A stretch of DNA of 45,587 nucleotides from Betaproteobacteria bacterium (GTDB lineage Bacteria; Pseudomonadota; Gammaproteobacteria; Burkholderiales; Rhodocyclaceae), in contig JACRAR010000005.1 in assembly GCA_016234745.1 (NCBI GenBank), forward strand, positions 1 to 45,587, given 5' to 3'. The notes below the pieces were generated by a model. The model was not told the origin of the DNA, searched no databases, and worked only from the letters and a program-made list of their open reading frames with translations. This document shows, in pieces, positions 15,278 to 24,880 of the stretch (positions are counted from its first letter, which is position 1; every line of letters starts with the position of its first letter). Made by a program: the position numbers and the translations under genes.

Positions 15278-17704
15278 TTGGGAAACATAAGACATCGGCT
15301 GGCATCGCTGGCAGTTCGTAATCCCTGGCGGGTTCTGGCTGCGATGATTTTCATCACAGCCGTTTTCGCTCTTGGTCTGCGTTCGTTGGAAGTCAAAACC
15401 ATCTTCTCCGACCTCTTTCCCAAAACCCACCCATTCGTTCAGGCATACAAGGACCATCCCAATTTCGGCAACCCGCTGACCGTGACCATGATGGTCAAGC
15501 GCACCGACGGGAAGGACATTTATACCGCCGAAACCATGGAGAAAGTTTGGCAGATGTCGCGCGACATCGACCTGGTGCCGGGCGTGGACCACGACCAGAT
15601 CGTTTCGGTGGCGACGGGCAAGGCGAGATACACGGTGCTAACGGCGGACGGCATCTACTCCAACCCGATCATGGATGAAAAAGCCCCGACCACTCCCGAA
15701 GAATTAGCGGAAGTGCGCCGGCGGGTCAATGAATCGCCGGTGGTGCGTTCCTTCCTGGTGTCGCAGGACGGCACCGCGGCCATCATCAACGCCACCTTCA
15801 TCGAGCGCCTGGTGGACTACGGCGTGGTGTTTGACGGCGTGCAGGAGATGATCAAGAAATACGAAGACGGCCAGCACAAAGTGTATGTCGCCGGCTGGCC
15901 GACCCTGACCGGCTGGGCCTACCATTTCGGCGCGGACACCATCAAAATCTTCGCCGTCACCCTGAGCCTGATGTTCATCTTCCTGCTCATCGCGATGCGC
16001 AACACCGCGGGCGTCCTGACGCCGGTGCTGGTCAGCACCTTTTCGACGATCTGGGGCTTCGGTTTCGTCGGCTGGATCCACGATCCGGTCGAACCGCTCT
16101 TGATGGTCGTGCCGCTACTCTTGATCGCACGCTGCTTCAGCCATTCGGTTCAGGCCACCGAACGCTACTACGAACTCCTGGCGGAAATCGGCGACAAACG
16201 CAAGGCAGCGGAAATGTCCCTGGCGGTGATGGTCGCGCCGGGCACCCTGGGCATCTTCACCGACGTCTGTGGCCTGCTGTTGGTGGCCCTGGCGCCGATC
16301 CCGGCGCTGGAACGCTTCGCCATCTTCACCGGCTTCTGGGCGCTCATGCTGGTGCCCACCAGCGTCATCATGACCCCGGTATTGTTGAGCCTGCTGCCGG
16401 CGCCCAAGAACGTCGAACGGCTCGTCGGCCACTCCAGGGAATCCGGCTTCATCAACAAGTTTCTCAACCAGGCACTGACTCGCATGGCGCTGCTCAGCAC
16501 CGGCAAGAACGCCAAGGTGACCGCCGGCGTGTTTGTGCTGCTGACCATCCTCTCTCTGTTCATGCTGACCCGCCTGCAGGTCGGCAACCCGGTCGAGGGC
16601 AGCAACCTGCTGCGCTACGACTCCGAATTCAACACCGCGGTGCGGGCCATTAACCAGAGCTTTCCGGGTGTCATGACCCTGGAGGTCATCTTTGAAGGCA
16701 AGAAGGGACGCATTGTGCGGCAGTCGGACGCCCTGACCACCATGCGCACGCTACAGCGCTGCCTGGAAAGCCAAGCCCGTCCGCCCACCGCCACCCTGTC
16801 CTTCGCCGACTACGCCCCGGAAGCCAACCGCCTGTTCAACGGCGGCAACCCCAAGTGGTCGCCGCTCGACCGCGACGACAAGTCGGTCTCGGCCGCCTCC
16901 AGCGCATTGATGCTCGGCACCAGTCCCGTCGCCTTCCTGCACATCGCCGACTTCGAACAGAAGAACGCCACCGTCTCCTTGTGGTATGCCAACAACAAGC
17001 AGGACACGGTCGATGCGGCGCTGAGCGATGCGCGCAAATGTATCGACCAAGTCGGCATTGAACATGAGAACTTCCGCATTCGCCTGGCCTCGGGGTCGAT
17101 CGCGCTGCAGCAGTCGATCAACGACACCGTGGACAAATACCAGTGGTACATCATGGCCGGCATCAACCTGGTCATCGCCATCGGCTGCACCCTGGTGTAT
17201 CGCTCCTTTGCCGCGGCATTGATCCTGCTGGTGCCGGTGAACCTGGCCAACTTCATGCTGACTGCCTTCATGGTCCTGATGGGCATGGGACTGGACGTAA
17301 ACAGCCTGCCGATCCTGGCGATCGGCATCGGCGTGGGCATCGACTACGGCATCTACATGCTGAGCCGGCTGTGCGAGGAATACAAGGACACCCAGCACAT
17401 GGGCGATGCGATCAAGCTGTCCTTGGTGACCTGCGGCAAGGCGATCCTGTTCACGGCCTTGCTGATGACCATCGGCATCGTGCCGTGGTACTTCCTGTCG
17501 GAACTGAAATTCCTGTCGGACATGGGACTGCTGCTGGTGGTGGTGATGACCATCAACATGTTCCTGGCCCTGATCCTGGTGCCCTTGCTGGTTTACCTGT
17601 TTAAACCGAAGTTCGTGTCGTCCGAGCACCAGCTCTTGTCCGAATCGGTCGATGGATTGCTCGACGCCCCTGCCCACGAAGTCGCAAATAAGTTAGATGC
17701 CTGA
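15278..17704 (+). CDS. RND superfamily (MMPL-type) transporter
   Basis: This is an 808-residue inner-membrane transporter with the RND two-halves plan: one N-terminal helix (about 17-37), a large periplasmic loop, five helices (from about 225), a second single helix (about 410-435), a second periplasmic loop and the last five helices. The second half keeps the proton-relay-like GIGVGIDYGIYMLSR segment. The matching place in the first half reads LLIARCFSHSVQ, without the usual aspartate. The start is TTG with GAGGGGAG upstream. RND/MMPL proteins of this class move lipids, hopanoids or other hydrophobic compounds. Being first in an operon with DUF1329, YCF48 and DUF1302 genes, it probably works with them in substrate passage through the envelope. 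Confidence 0.9.
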   Translation: MGNIRHRLASLAVRNPWRVLAAMIFITAVFALGLRSLEVKTIFSDLFPKTHPFVQAYKDHPNFGNPLTVTMMVKRTDGKDIYTAETMEKVWQMSRDIDLVPGVDHDQIVSVATGKARYTVLTADGIYSNPIMDEKAPTTPEELAEVRRRVNESPVVRSFLVSQDGTAAIINATFIERLVDYGVVFDGVQEMIKKYEDGQHKVYVAGWPTLTGWAYHFGADTIKIFAVTLSLMFIFLLIAMRNTAGVLTPVLVSTFSTIWGFGFVGWIHDPVEPLLMVVPLLLIARCFSHSVQATERYYELLAEIGDKRKAAEMSLAVMVAPGTLGIFTDVCGLLLVALAPIPALERFAIFTGFWALMLVPTSVIMTPVLLSLLPAPKNVERLVGHSRESGFINKFLNQALTRMALLSTGKNAKVTAGVFVLLTILSLFMLTRLQVGNPVEGSNLLRYDSEFNTAVRAINQSFPGVMTLEVIFEGKKGRIVRQSDALTTMRTLQRCLESQARPPTATLSFADYAPEANRLFNGGNPKWSPLDRDDKSVSAASSALMLGTSPVAFLHIADFEQKNATVSLWYANNKQDTVDAALSDARKCIDQVGIEHENFRIRLASGSIALQQSINDTVDKYQWYIMAGINLVIAIGCTLVYRSFAAALILLVPVNLANFMLTAFMVLMGMGLDVNSLPILAIGIGVGIDYGIYMLSRLCEEYKDTQHMGDAIKLSLVTCGKAILFTALLMTIGIVPWYFLSELKFLSDMGLLLVVVMTINMFLALILVPLLVYLFKPKFVSSEHQLLSESVDGLLDAPAHEVANKLDA

Positions 17705-17748
17705 GGATATTCTCAACTAAACCCTTTTTGAACAAAGGAGACCGCACC

Positions 17749-19119
17749 ATGCATATACGGAAATTCGATCACGATTACAGCCGCCGGGCCTTCCTCGCCA
17801 AGGCGGGCACGATGGCCGGCGCGGGCATCCTTGCCCCGCTTTGGCCGACGATCGCCAACTCGGCGGACATCAGCAAAGTCTATCCCGACGAACTCATGTC
17901 AATCGACGCCTACACCAAGGGCAAGGTCAAGACCGGCGACATGATCACCGCCGCCAATGTCGACATCGTCAAGGATCTGCTGCCACCGATCACCTACATC
18001 GAGATCAAGGAGATGGGCCGCAAGATCAAGATCGTGCCGACCACGAAGGATGTGACGCGCCTGTTCCCCGCCGACTATCTCGAAGCGACCTTGAGGAATG
18101 CCGGCAAGGCCAAGTTCGACACGAACAACAATGTCGTCAATGCCGACGGCAAGCCGTGGATTGGCGGCAATCCCTTCCCCGACGCCAAAACCGCCCTGGA
18201 AGCGATCGCCAATGGGACCTTGAGTTGGGGCAGGGCCGACAACGCCATCTACGTATTGCACGACACCGATATCGGACCGGATGGCAAGATTGCCTATGAG
18301 TACGACTTGGTTTGGATTGAGGAAAATACGACCGGACGGATCGGTCCCGGCGGCCCTTACATGAAAGGCCATGAAGACAAACTGCGCTACAACACGGTGT
18401 TTTTCACCCAGCCGACGGATGTCTCGGGCTCGGCATTCTTGAGCACCTGGTATAACGACCAGCGCAAGTTCCCCGAGCTGCTTGGCTTTGTACCGGCCTT
18501 CAAGCGGGTACGCAAGTTCCCCACCAACCAGCGCTTCGAGCCGATGGTTCCGGGATTTACTTTCTATCTCTCCGATGCATGGGGGAACGGCGACCCGATG
18601 CTGACCTGGGGCAACTTCAAAGTCATCGAACGGCGCCCGATGCTCGGCGCCCAGTCGCAGACATGGAATGGCGACGATCCCAACTGGAACGCACCGGTAC
18701 ATGGCGGACCACAGAACCAGTCCTTCATCGACACCAATATGGAGTTATGCCCGGAATGCCTGGTGGTCGAAGCCGAGCCTATCGGCTATCCGCGCGCGCC
18801 GGTCGGCAAAAAGCGTTTGTGGATCGATGTGAGAAACCAGTTGTTCATCGGCTACCACACCTACGACAGGCGCGGCGCACTGTTCAAGAGCTTCGAACCG
18901 CAGTTCGGTCTGTACGAGAAAGGCAACATCAAGGACATGACCGGAAAGCAAACCACCTGGAGTTGGTCCCGCTGCCTGGCCCATGACATCCAGAGCAATC
19001 GCCTGTCGCGCTACAACCAGAACAAGGAAATCCCCGGCGGTTTCAAGTCTGGCCGCAACGTCGACGGCATGTACGAGAAGTTCATGACCGAACAGGCCAT
19101 CGGGCGTCTGGGTGCTTGA
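17749..19119 (+). CDS. DUF1329 protein with Tat signal, copy 1
   Basis: This DUF1329 protein of about 456 residues (LolB/LolA-like lipid-binding family) starts with a twin-arginine signal: SRRAFLAK at 11-18 followed by a hydrophobic stretch ending near ANSA. It is therefore exported folded, to the periplasm. The start is the ATG at 17749 with AAGGAG; the in-frame codons before it lie in the gap after the RND stop. Typical DUF1329 features are YPDELMSIDAYTKGKVK at the mature N-terminus and the KRVRKFPTNQRFEP segment. The family almost always sits next to DUF1302 genes. I infer a periplasmic carrier of a hydrophobic ligand. A paralogue lies at 22109. Confidence 0.9.
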   Translation: MHIRKFDHDYSRRAFLAKAGTMAGAGILAPLWPTIANSADISKVYPDELMSIDAYTKGKVKTGDMITAANVDIVKDLLPPITYIEIKEMGRKIKIVPTTKDVTRLFPADYLEATLRNAGKAKFDTNNNVVNADGKPWIGGNPFPDAKTALEAIANGTLSWGRADNAIYVLHDTDIGPDGKIAYEYDLVWIEENTTGRIGPGGPYMKGHEDKLRYNTVFFTQPTDVSGSAFLSTWYNDQRKFPELLGFVPAFKRVRKFPTNQRFEPMVPGFTFYLSDAWGNGDPMLTWGNFKVIERRPMLGAQSQTWNGDDPNWNAPVHGGPQNQSFIDTNMELCPECLVVEAEPIGYPRAPVGKKRLWIDVRNQLFIGYHTYDRRGALFKSFEPQFGLYEKGNIKDMTGKQTTWSWSRCLAHDIQSNRLSRYNQNKEIPGGFKSGRNVDGMYEKFMTEQAIGRLGA

Positions 19120-19158
19120 CATGCATTCGCCTGGCCAACTCGAACGCAAGGACCAGGA

Positions 19159-20136
19159 ATGAGCGCGATATCGCTGTCGCGCTGGTTCCTGGCCTGCTGT
19201 GCCGGCATGCTGCTGGGGCAGACCAGCCTCCATGCGGCAAGCGGGGAACCGCATGCGGTTTTTCGCGGCATTGCCCACGACATGCTGTACGACTTGAGCC
19301 TGGAGGGACATAACGGCGTCGCCGTGGGCGATTCCGGACTCATCGTCGAAACTGCGGACGGCGGTCTCACCTGGACCAGGCAAGCCAAGACGGGCACCAG
19401 CCTGGGACTTTTTGGCGTTGTACGGAAACAGGGGCACTGCATCGCAACCGGCCAGAACGGTCTGATCATGTCTGCGGTGGATTGCAAGCAGTGGACGATT
19501 GCCGCGCCGGTGACCAAAGCGCGCATCCTGTCGGTTGCCGTCAATGGTGCGGGCACCGCCTACGCCGTGGGCGGCTTCGGCACCCTGCTCAAATCGACCG
19601 ACTGGGGCAAGACCTGGCAGAAGATCGGTATCGACTGGACGCCATTCACCAGTGAAGGCGCCGAGCCGCATTTGTATGGCGTGCATGTCGCCGAAGGCGG
19701 CGAAGTGACCTTATGCGGCGAGTTCGAACTGATCCTGCGCTCCAAGGACGGCGGCAGCAGCTGGCAGGCGTTGCGCAAAGGCAAGCGCTCCCTGTTCGGC
19801 ATGAGCATCCTCGCCAACGGCGAAGTCTATGCCGTTGGCCAGGAAGGCATGATCCTCAAGAGCAGCGATAACGGAGCGATCTGGCACGAGCAGGAAAGCG
19901 GCACGCAATCGATCCTGACAGGAATCTGGGCGCTGCCCGACGGCCGGGTGTTTGCGTCGGGGATCTATACCATCCTGGCGTCGGCTGACGGCGGCAAGAC
20001 CTGGCAGATGGATGGCTCCAGACCGGCCCGGCAGGGCTGGCATCAGGCTGTCACGGGAAGCGGCGAAAAACTTCAAGGGCAACAAAACATATTGGTCGTA
20101 GGTTCTGGTGGCGCGATCCTCATGGTTCAGCGCTGA
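19159..20136 (+). CDS. YCF48/HCF136-like beta-propeller protein
   Basis: This 325-residue secreted protein has a signal peptide (about residues 1-27, ending LHAAS) and repeated blades of the type GxxGxIxxSxDGGxxWxxQ: VGDSGLIVETADGGLTWTR, GFGTLLKSTDWGKTW, LILRSKDGGSSW, GQEGMILKSSDNGAIW and YTILASADGGKTW. This is the pattern of YCF48/HCF136-like assembly factors and BNR-type propellers. In photosynthetic organisms such proteins help photosystem II assembly; in heterotrophic bacteria they recur in DUF1302/DUF1329/RND loci, where an envelope-assembly or scaffold role is presumed. It lies between the DUF1329 and DUF1302 genes with short gaps, so it is in the same operon. Confidence 0.88.
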   Translation: MSAISLSRWFLACCAGMLLGQTSLHAASGEPHAVFRGIAHDMLYDLSLEGHNGVAVGDSGLIVETADGGLTWTRQAKTGTSLGLFGVVRKQGHCIATGQNGLIMSAVDCKQWTIAAPVTKARILSVAVNGAGTAYAVGGFGTLLKSTDWGKTWQKIGIDWTPFTSEGAEPHLYGVHVAEGGEVTLCGEFELILRSKDGGSSWQALRKGKRSLFGMSILANGEVYAVGQEGMILKSSDNGAIWHEQESGTQSILTGIWALPDGRVFASGIYTILASADGGKTWQMDGSRPARQGWHQAVTGSGEKLQGQQNILVVGSGGAILMVQR

Positions 20137-20168
20137 AAAATTTTTGGATTAGAACGGGAGGTATGAAG

Positions 20169-21986
20169 ATGATCAAGAAAATTTTAGGCATCAGCACGCT
20201 GGCCACACTGGGCGCGACGCTGAGTGGGAATTCGCTGGCGGATAACTGGAGATACACGGGCATGATCCGGCAGGAAATTGCCGTGAGAACAACCGATGAT
20301 GGCAACATCAACAACCAGCAAGCCAACCCTTTCAATGGTCAAACCTTAGCCAATAACGGGCTGGGCAAGGCCGTAGTGCCGACGCTGACCCGGCCCGCCA
20401 ATCTCAGTGCGGACAATGATTTCAACCAGTTCGCCACAAGAATTGAGCTCAATCTCGACGGCAAGCTGTCGGAAACCTGGTCGGCGCATTTCAAAGTGCG
20501 CGGAATCATTGATGAAATCGGCGACGTCGAGAAAAATGCCTTCAAAGGGAGGAATACCTACGAGCAGCCGTTTTTTAGCAGCAATCGGGGGGCGCCTTTC
20601 GAAATCACCAGCAAGAGCAGTATGGTCGATCTACCCAAGGCCTATCTCGATTACAACAATGGTCCGCTTTGGCTGCGTTTCGGCAATCAGCAGATCGCCT
20701 GGGGAGAAGCGTTGTTCTTTCGTGTTTCCGACACCGTCAATGGCCTGGACCTGCGCCGTCATTTGACCTTCGGTGTCGGGGCCGAGGAGTACTCCGATTC
20801 ACGCGTGCCGAGTCTGGGCATTCGCGGCAGCTACCGCGCGAATGAGAACTGGGAAATCGAGGCATTCACCCAGCGCTTCCAGCCAACCATCCTGCCGGGT
20901 GAGAACTCGCCCTACAACCTGGTTCCTTCACAATTTATCGTCGATGAAAAAACCGGCTTTGATGACGTAAAAAACAAGTGGAATTTCGGCGGCAGGATCA
21001 GCGGCAATGTCGGGGGCTACGGTCTCAAGGCTTTCGCCGTGCGCCGCTACAACCCGGACGGCGTCTACAAGTGGACGCCGTCGAACGCCTATCCCGGCAG
21101 CATTAACGGCACGACCTTCGTGATGGGCACCGGAGTGGGTGTGTATTCCGCAGCGGAATGGATGCGCTATGCGGCGCATTCCCGTCTGAATGGTCTGGCG
21201 ACAACCCAAGTCAACGAAGCGCCCTTCATCGCCGCCACCACGGCCCTGGGGGTTCCCGGCCTGGCCAAGCTATGCAATGCGCCCAGTTACGCCGTGGGCA
21301 ATGTCCAGGTCGACACGGCATCGATGAATTGCCTGCTGGACACTTTCTTCACACCAGCCGCAGGTGGCGGGGTGGGCGACCTGAGGGGAACCATCCGGCG
21401 CGATTTTCCTCACGAGTCGGTGCTGGGTTTCAGCATCAACCGCGTGTTCGAAGGCGAACCGGACTCGCTCATGGATCAGTTGATCGGCCGTTTCGAGCTG
21501 TCTTATACGCCGAACAAGAAGTTCACCGAAACCAGCCTTTCGCAAACCTACATCGAGCATAACGAAACCGTGTTTGCCTTCATCTTCGAGAAGTATCACA
21601 AGTTCAGCTCGGATTTCCCGGCAACATACTTCGTCGCACAATGGATGCACCGGTCGCATAGCGACATCTTCGGGCGGGCGCTGGAGCGCATGAACGCTGT
21701 GCCGGGATACTATCCAACGGGCCAAACCGGCGGAGCCGACTATTTCGTGCTGGCCTTCCAGCAACCTTCCCCGACGCTCGAATGGCGCTTTGATGCCTCG
21801 GTGCTGACTGATTTCCATGGCGGATATCTGATGCAACCCGGCGTGAGATGGAAACCCAACAAGGCTTATCAGGTTGACCTCTATGCCAACATCCTGAAGA
21901 GCTACGGCGCGCAGACCAACCGGAATTTCGTCCAGGGTCTGGAAAACGCCAACGAAGTTTTCGCGCGCTTTACCTACGCGTTCTGA
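20169..21986 (+). CDS. DUF1302 outer-membrane protein, copy 1
   Basis: This DUF1302 protein of about 605 residues has a signal peptide (IKKILGISTLATLGATLSGNSLA, cleavage before DN). The rest is rich in alternating beta strands and ends in the aromatic TYAF, the outer-membrane beta-barrel insertion signature. I choose the ATG at 20169 because GGGAGG is about 7 bases upstream; the ATG at 20163 touches that site. It should form the outer-membrane channel for a hydrophobic substrate. It is the last gene of the RND-DUF1329-YCF48-DUF1302 operon and is followed by a terminator. The gene entering from the right edge (45507) has nearly the same last 22 residues. Confidence 0.9.
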   Translation: MIKKILGISTLATLGATLSGNSLADNWRYTGMIRQEIAVRTTDDGNINNQQANPFNGQTLANNGLGKAVVPTLTRPANLSADNDFNQFATRIELNLDGKLSETWSAHFKVRGIIDEIGDVEKNAFKGRNTYEQPFFSSNRGAPFEITSKSSMVDLPKAYLDYNNGPLWLRFGNQQIAWGEALFFRVSDTVNGLDLRRHLTFGVGAEEYSDSRVPSLGIRGSYRANENWEIEAFTQRFQPTILPGENSPYNLVPSQFIVDEKTGFDDVKNKWNFGGRISGNVGGYGLKAFAVRRYNPDGVYKWTPSNAYPGSINGTTFVMGTGVGVYSAAEWMRYAAHSRLNGLATTQVNEAPFIAATTALGVPGLAKLCNAPSYAVGNVQVDTASMNCLLDTFFTPAAGGGVGDLRGTIRRDFPHESVLGFSINRVFEGEPDSLMDQLIGRFELSYTPNKKFTETSLSQTYIEHNETVFAFIFEKYHKFSSDFPATYFVAQWMHRSHSDIFGRALERMNAVPGYYPTGQTGGADYFVLAFQQPSPTLEWRFDASVLTDFHGGYLMQPGVRWKPNKAYQVDLYANILKSYGAQTNRNFVQGLENANEVFARFTYAF

Positions 21987-22003
21987 TTGCTTCCTCCTCC
22001 GTT

Positions 22004-22041
22004 GCCCCTGCTTCCATCCCCCATGGATTCAGGGGCTTTTT
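22004..22041 (+). terminator. Rho-independent terminator after the DUF1302 gene
   Basis: GCCCCTG (22004-22010) pairs with CAGGGGC (22030-22036). Inside, TCCAT pairs with ATGGA, and a run of five T follows. It closes the RND operon 18 bases after the stop codon, so the second DUF1329 gene would need its own promoter or read-through. Confidence 0.8.
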
Positions 22042-22108
22042 CTTCGTACTGAAGCAACGGTTGTGCAAACTTGCAAAGATTTCACCAGACGATCAGCGAG
22101 GATATTGT

Positions 22109-23488
22109 ATGGCCTATCTGCTGCAATTCGACCGAAGCTATTCACGCCGGACATTCCTGTCGAATACCGCCAAGGGTTTGCTCAGGGCAGGCCTGCTTTG
22201 TTCGGCCTGGTCTGCCTTTGCGCGCACCGGCTCAACCGGCACGGCTTATCCCGATGAACTGAATTCGATCGAGGAATACACACGCGGCAAACTCAAGGCC
22301 GGCGACGTAATCACACGCGACAATGCCGAAGTCGTCAAGGATCTGCTCGACCCGGTACGCTACAAGCAGATCATGGAAATGGGCCGGCGCCTGACTCTGG
22401 CGCCCACCACCACCGACATGAACAAGCTCAACCCGCCCGAATATATCGAGGCCACCCTGCGCAACCGCGGCAAGGCGGTTTTCGATGCCAAGGGCAATGT
22501 CGTGACTCTCGAAGGAAAACCCTGGATTGGCGGAAGTCCTTTCCCAGAGCCAAAGTCAGCTCTCGAAGTGTTTGCCGCGCACACCCTGAGCTGGGGCCGG
22601 CATGACTCGTCGTTCTACCCGGCCAAGGAATACGATCTCGACGAGGCCGGCAAGATCCAGTATCAATATGCGACCGGCTGGGCCGAGATGGCCACGATCG
22701 GACGCAACGTGCTCGAACCCAAACCTTATCTGCCGGGACAGGAAGACAAGGTGCGCTATCAGTCAGTCTTCTTCGTCGAGCCGAACGACATGAATGGCGT
22801 GGCTTATCTGAATATCTGGGCGTACGATCAGAACCAGTTTCCGGAGTTGTTCGGGTATTTGCCAGCCTACAAGCGTGTCAGAAGATTCCCCACCAATCAG
22901 CGTTTCGAGCCGCTCAATCCGGGCTCCGAACTCTATCTGTCAGACGCCTGGGCGGCAGGCGATCCTTTCCTGACCTGGGGCAATTACAAAATCGTGCAGC
23001 GCGGCCCCTATCTGGCGGCGGTTTCCGGCGGTTGGAACTCGACGCATCCGAACTGGGAACACAAAACCCATGGCGGACCAAACGCTGCCATTTTCTGGGA
23101 TACCACCGTCGAACTGGTCCCCGAAGTGATTGTGGTCGATGCGGAACCCACACTCTACCCGCGGGCGCCGGTGGGCAGGAAAAGGGTATGGTTCGACGCC
23201 AGAACCCTGTTGCCGCTGGCGATGGTTTCCTACGACCGGCGCGGGCAGATCTTCCGCCATTTTGACGGCTCCTTCTCGGTCTATGACGACGGACGCGGGC
23301 GCGTCATGGACGGCAAGCATCCTTATTGGTCATGGTCCACCGTGCATGCCTATAATGTCCAGACCAACCGCATGACGCGTATCGAGCAGGTACGCGAGAT
23401 TCCCGGCGGCTATACCATGCGGGTCAATGATCCCGGCATTTATGAGAAATACCTTACCCTTTCTGCGTTGCAACGCATGGGTGGTTAG
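22109..23488 (+). CDS. DUF1329 protein with Tat signal, copy 2
   Basis: This protein of about 459 residues is closely similar to the product of 17749-19119 along its whole length. It shares the Tat motif (SRRTFL at 12-17), YPDELNSIEEYTRGKLKAGD, RFPTNQRFEPLNPG and the YEKYLT end. The ATG at 22109 has a GAGG site 8 bases upstream and gives the same signal-peptide layout as the paralogue. It is therefore a second exported lipid-type carrier, downstream of a terminator and 57 bp before the alpha/beta hydrolase gene. Two carriers beside one channel suggest two ligands, or a substrate and its product. There is no membrane anchor other than the signal. Confidence 0.9.
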   Translation: MAYLLQFDRSYSRRTFLSNTAKGLLRAGLLCSAWSAFARTGSTGTAYPDELNSIEEYTRGKLKAGDVITRDNAEVVKDLLDPVRYKQIMEMGRRLTLAPTTTDMNKLNPPEYIEATLRNRGKAVFDAKGNVVTLEGKPWIGGSPFPEPKSALEVFAAHTLSWGRHDSSFYPAKEYDLDEAGKIQYQYATGWAEMATIGRNVLEPKPYLPGQEDKVRYQSVFFVEPNDMNGVAYLNIWAYDQNQFPELFGYLPAYKRVRRFPTNQRFEPLNPGSELYLSDAWAAGDPFLTWGNYKIVQRGPYLAAVSGGWNSTHPNWEHKTHGGPNAAIFWDTTVELVPEVIVVDAEPTLYPRAPVGRKRVWFDARTLLPLAMVSYDRRGQIFRHFDGSFSVYDDGRGRVMDGKHPYWSWSTVHAYNVQTNRMTRIEQVREIPGGYTMRVNDPGIYEKYLTLSALQRMGG

Positions 23489-23545
23489 CGCGTCGGTTGG
23501 AAATTTGTTGAACGATCCTATGACATTACGATAAAGGAGCAGGCA

Positions 23546-24445
23546 ATGAGGAAAGATATCAAGTTCAAGAGCGAAGGCTTGCAGTGCGCCGGCTGGCTGT
23601 ATGTGCCGGACGACCTGACCAAAGGCAAAACCCGCCCGGCCATTGTCATGGCGCACGGCTTCAGTGGCACCAAGGAGCTGTTTCTGCCAGCCTATGCGGA
23701 AGTTTTCTGCAAAATGGGCTTTGTCGTGATGGTTTTCGACTATCGTTTTCTCGGCGAGAGTGAGGGCGAGCCGCGCGGACAAGTGCTTCCCTATACGCAA
23801 CACCAGGACTATCGCAACGCGATCACCTGGGTGCAGCAGCAGCCCGAAGTCGATTCCGGCAAGATCGGTATCTGGGGTTCGTCCTATAGCGGTGGCCATG
23901 TGCTGCATGTGGCCGCTGTCGACCGGCGCGTCAAGGCCGTGGTCGCGCAGGTTCCGGCGGTGGACGGCTATGCCACTGCGCAGCGCTTCATGCGCCCCGA
24001 TCACCTCGAGGCATTCCGGAATATGCTGATGGCCGACCGGGCACAGCGCTATGCCGGCGGCCCCGTCAATTACGTCCCGGTCTGCGCGCCGGATGGCACG
24101 CCCTGTGCGTTGCCGTCACAGGAAACCTACGACTTCCTGATCAAGTGGTGTACCGAACAGGCGCCCACCTGGGAGAACCGGGTCACGCTGGAGACGCTCG
24201 AGCATTTTCTCGAATACCGGCCGATGCTCAATATCGAACTGATTTCGCCCACGCCGCTGCTGATGGTGGTAGCGACCGGCGATACGTTGGTGACAACCGA
24301 TCTGTCGCTGGCCGCGTATGCCAAGGCACTCGAGCCGAAAGCCCTGGAACTGATCCAGGGCGGGCACTTCACCCCCTATATCGACGCGTTCGAGCAGTCT
24401 TCGGGCAGCGCCGCCAACTGGTTCAAGAAGCATTTGATGGCGTAA
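23546..24445 (+). CDS. Alpha/beta hydrolase (dienelactone-hydrolase/acyl-peptidase type)
   Basis: This 299-residue cytoplasmic alpha/beta hydrolase has a complete triad: Ser113 in GSSYSG, Asp246 in VVATGDTLV and His274 in QGGHF. The oxyanion region is AHGFSGTKE at 36-44, and FDYRFLGES matches the family's FDYRGxGxS. There is no signal peptide. It starts with an ATG after AAAGGAG. Enzymes of this group hydrolyse esters, lactones, thioesters or carbon-carbon bonds of beta-diketones, so a ring-cleavage or thioester step in the surrounding pathway is possible. It probably shares a transcript with the second DUF1329 gene and faces the convergent thiolase operon. Confidence 0.88.
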   Translation: MRKDIKFKSEGLQCAGWLYVPDDLTKGKTRPAIVMAHGFSGTKELFLPAYAEVFCKMGFVVMVFDYRFLGESEGEPRGQVLPYTQHQDYRNAITWVQQQPEVDSGKIGIWGSSYSGGHVLHVAAVDRRVKAVVAQVPAVDGYATAQRFMRPDHLEAFRNMLMADRAQRYAGGPVNYVPVCAPDGTPCALPSQETYDFLIKWCTEQAPTWENRVTLETLEHFLEYRPMLNIELISPTPLLMVVATGDTLVTTDLSLAAYAKALEPKALELIQGGHFTPYIDAFEQSSGSAANWFKKHLMA

Positions 24446-24468
24446 AGCCGGGACCTCACGCTATCAGT

Positions 24469-24502
24469 CGGCATGGGCGGTCGATTGTCGCCGCCCATGC
24501 CG
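24469..24502. terminator. Hairpin between convergent genes
   Basis: CGGCATGGGCGG and CCGCCCATGCCG form a perfect 12-bp stem with a 10-base loop, midway between the hydrolase gene (plus) and the DUF35 gene (minus). There is no T-run on either side, so it is a terminator-like barrier rather than a classical intrinsic terminator. Confidence 0.65.
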
Positions 24503-24533
24503 TCAGGTCAGGTGCGGCAATCTTCCGCCCTGT

Positions 24534-24878
24534 TCATGCGAGTTGAAACCAATTGATGCAGCCGTCGCGTTTCACAAATGAGACGCGAGAGCCGATCTTG
24601 ACCGCCTTCTCTTGTTCATTCGTGAATCGTCCGGGAACCACCAGGTTCTCATTGTTCACCTTGATCTCGCCAAAGGCGTAGGGCGCCTCCTCGGCGAATT
24701 CCTCGAAGGGCATGCGGATGATGGTAAAAGAATAAACTTCCCCCGCTCCTTTTGAGAATACTTCCGAGAAGTCATCCTGGTCGCACTGGGTACAGAGATA
24801 TTTGGGCGGGACGTACAACTTCCCGCAACCATTGCACTGGAGAAATTTCAGACCCGTTTCGGGAGCCGCAACAGACAT
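24534..24878 (-). CDS. DUF35 zinc-ribbon/OB-fold protein, thiolase partner
   Basis: This protein of about 114 residues has an N-terminal rubredoxin-like zinc ribbon (C15, C18, C29, C32: CNGC...CTQC) and an OB-fold (DUF35) with VYSFTIIRMPFEEF. I choose the ATG at 24878, with AGGGG 9 bases upstream; a TTG at 24884 overlaps the thiolase stop. DUF35 proteins bind thiolases and shape or gate the CoA-ester site, as in BbsA of anaerobic toluene degradation and ChsH2 of steroid side-chain cleavage. Immediate coupling to the thiolase gene makes a heteromeric thiolase complex very likely. Confidence 0.9.
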   Translation of the reverse strand: MSVAAPETGLKFLQCNGCGKLYVPPKYLCTQCDQDDFSEVFSKGAGEVYSFTIIRMPFEEFAEEAPYAFGEIKVNNENLVVPGRFTNEQEKAVKIGSRVSFVKRDGCINWFQLA

Positions 24879-24880
24879 TT

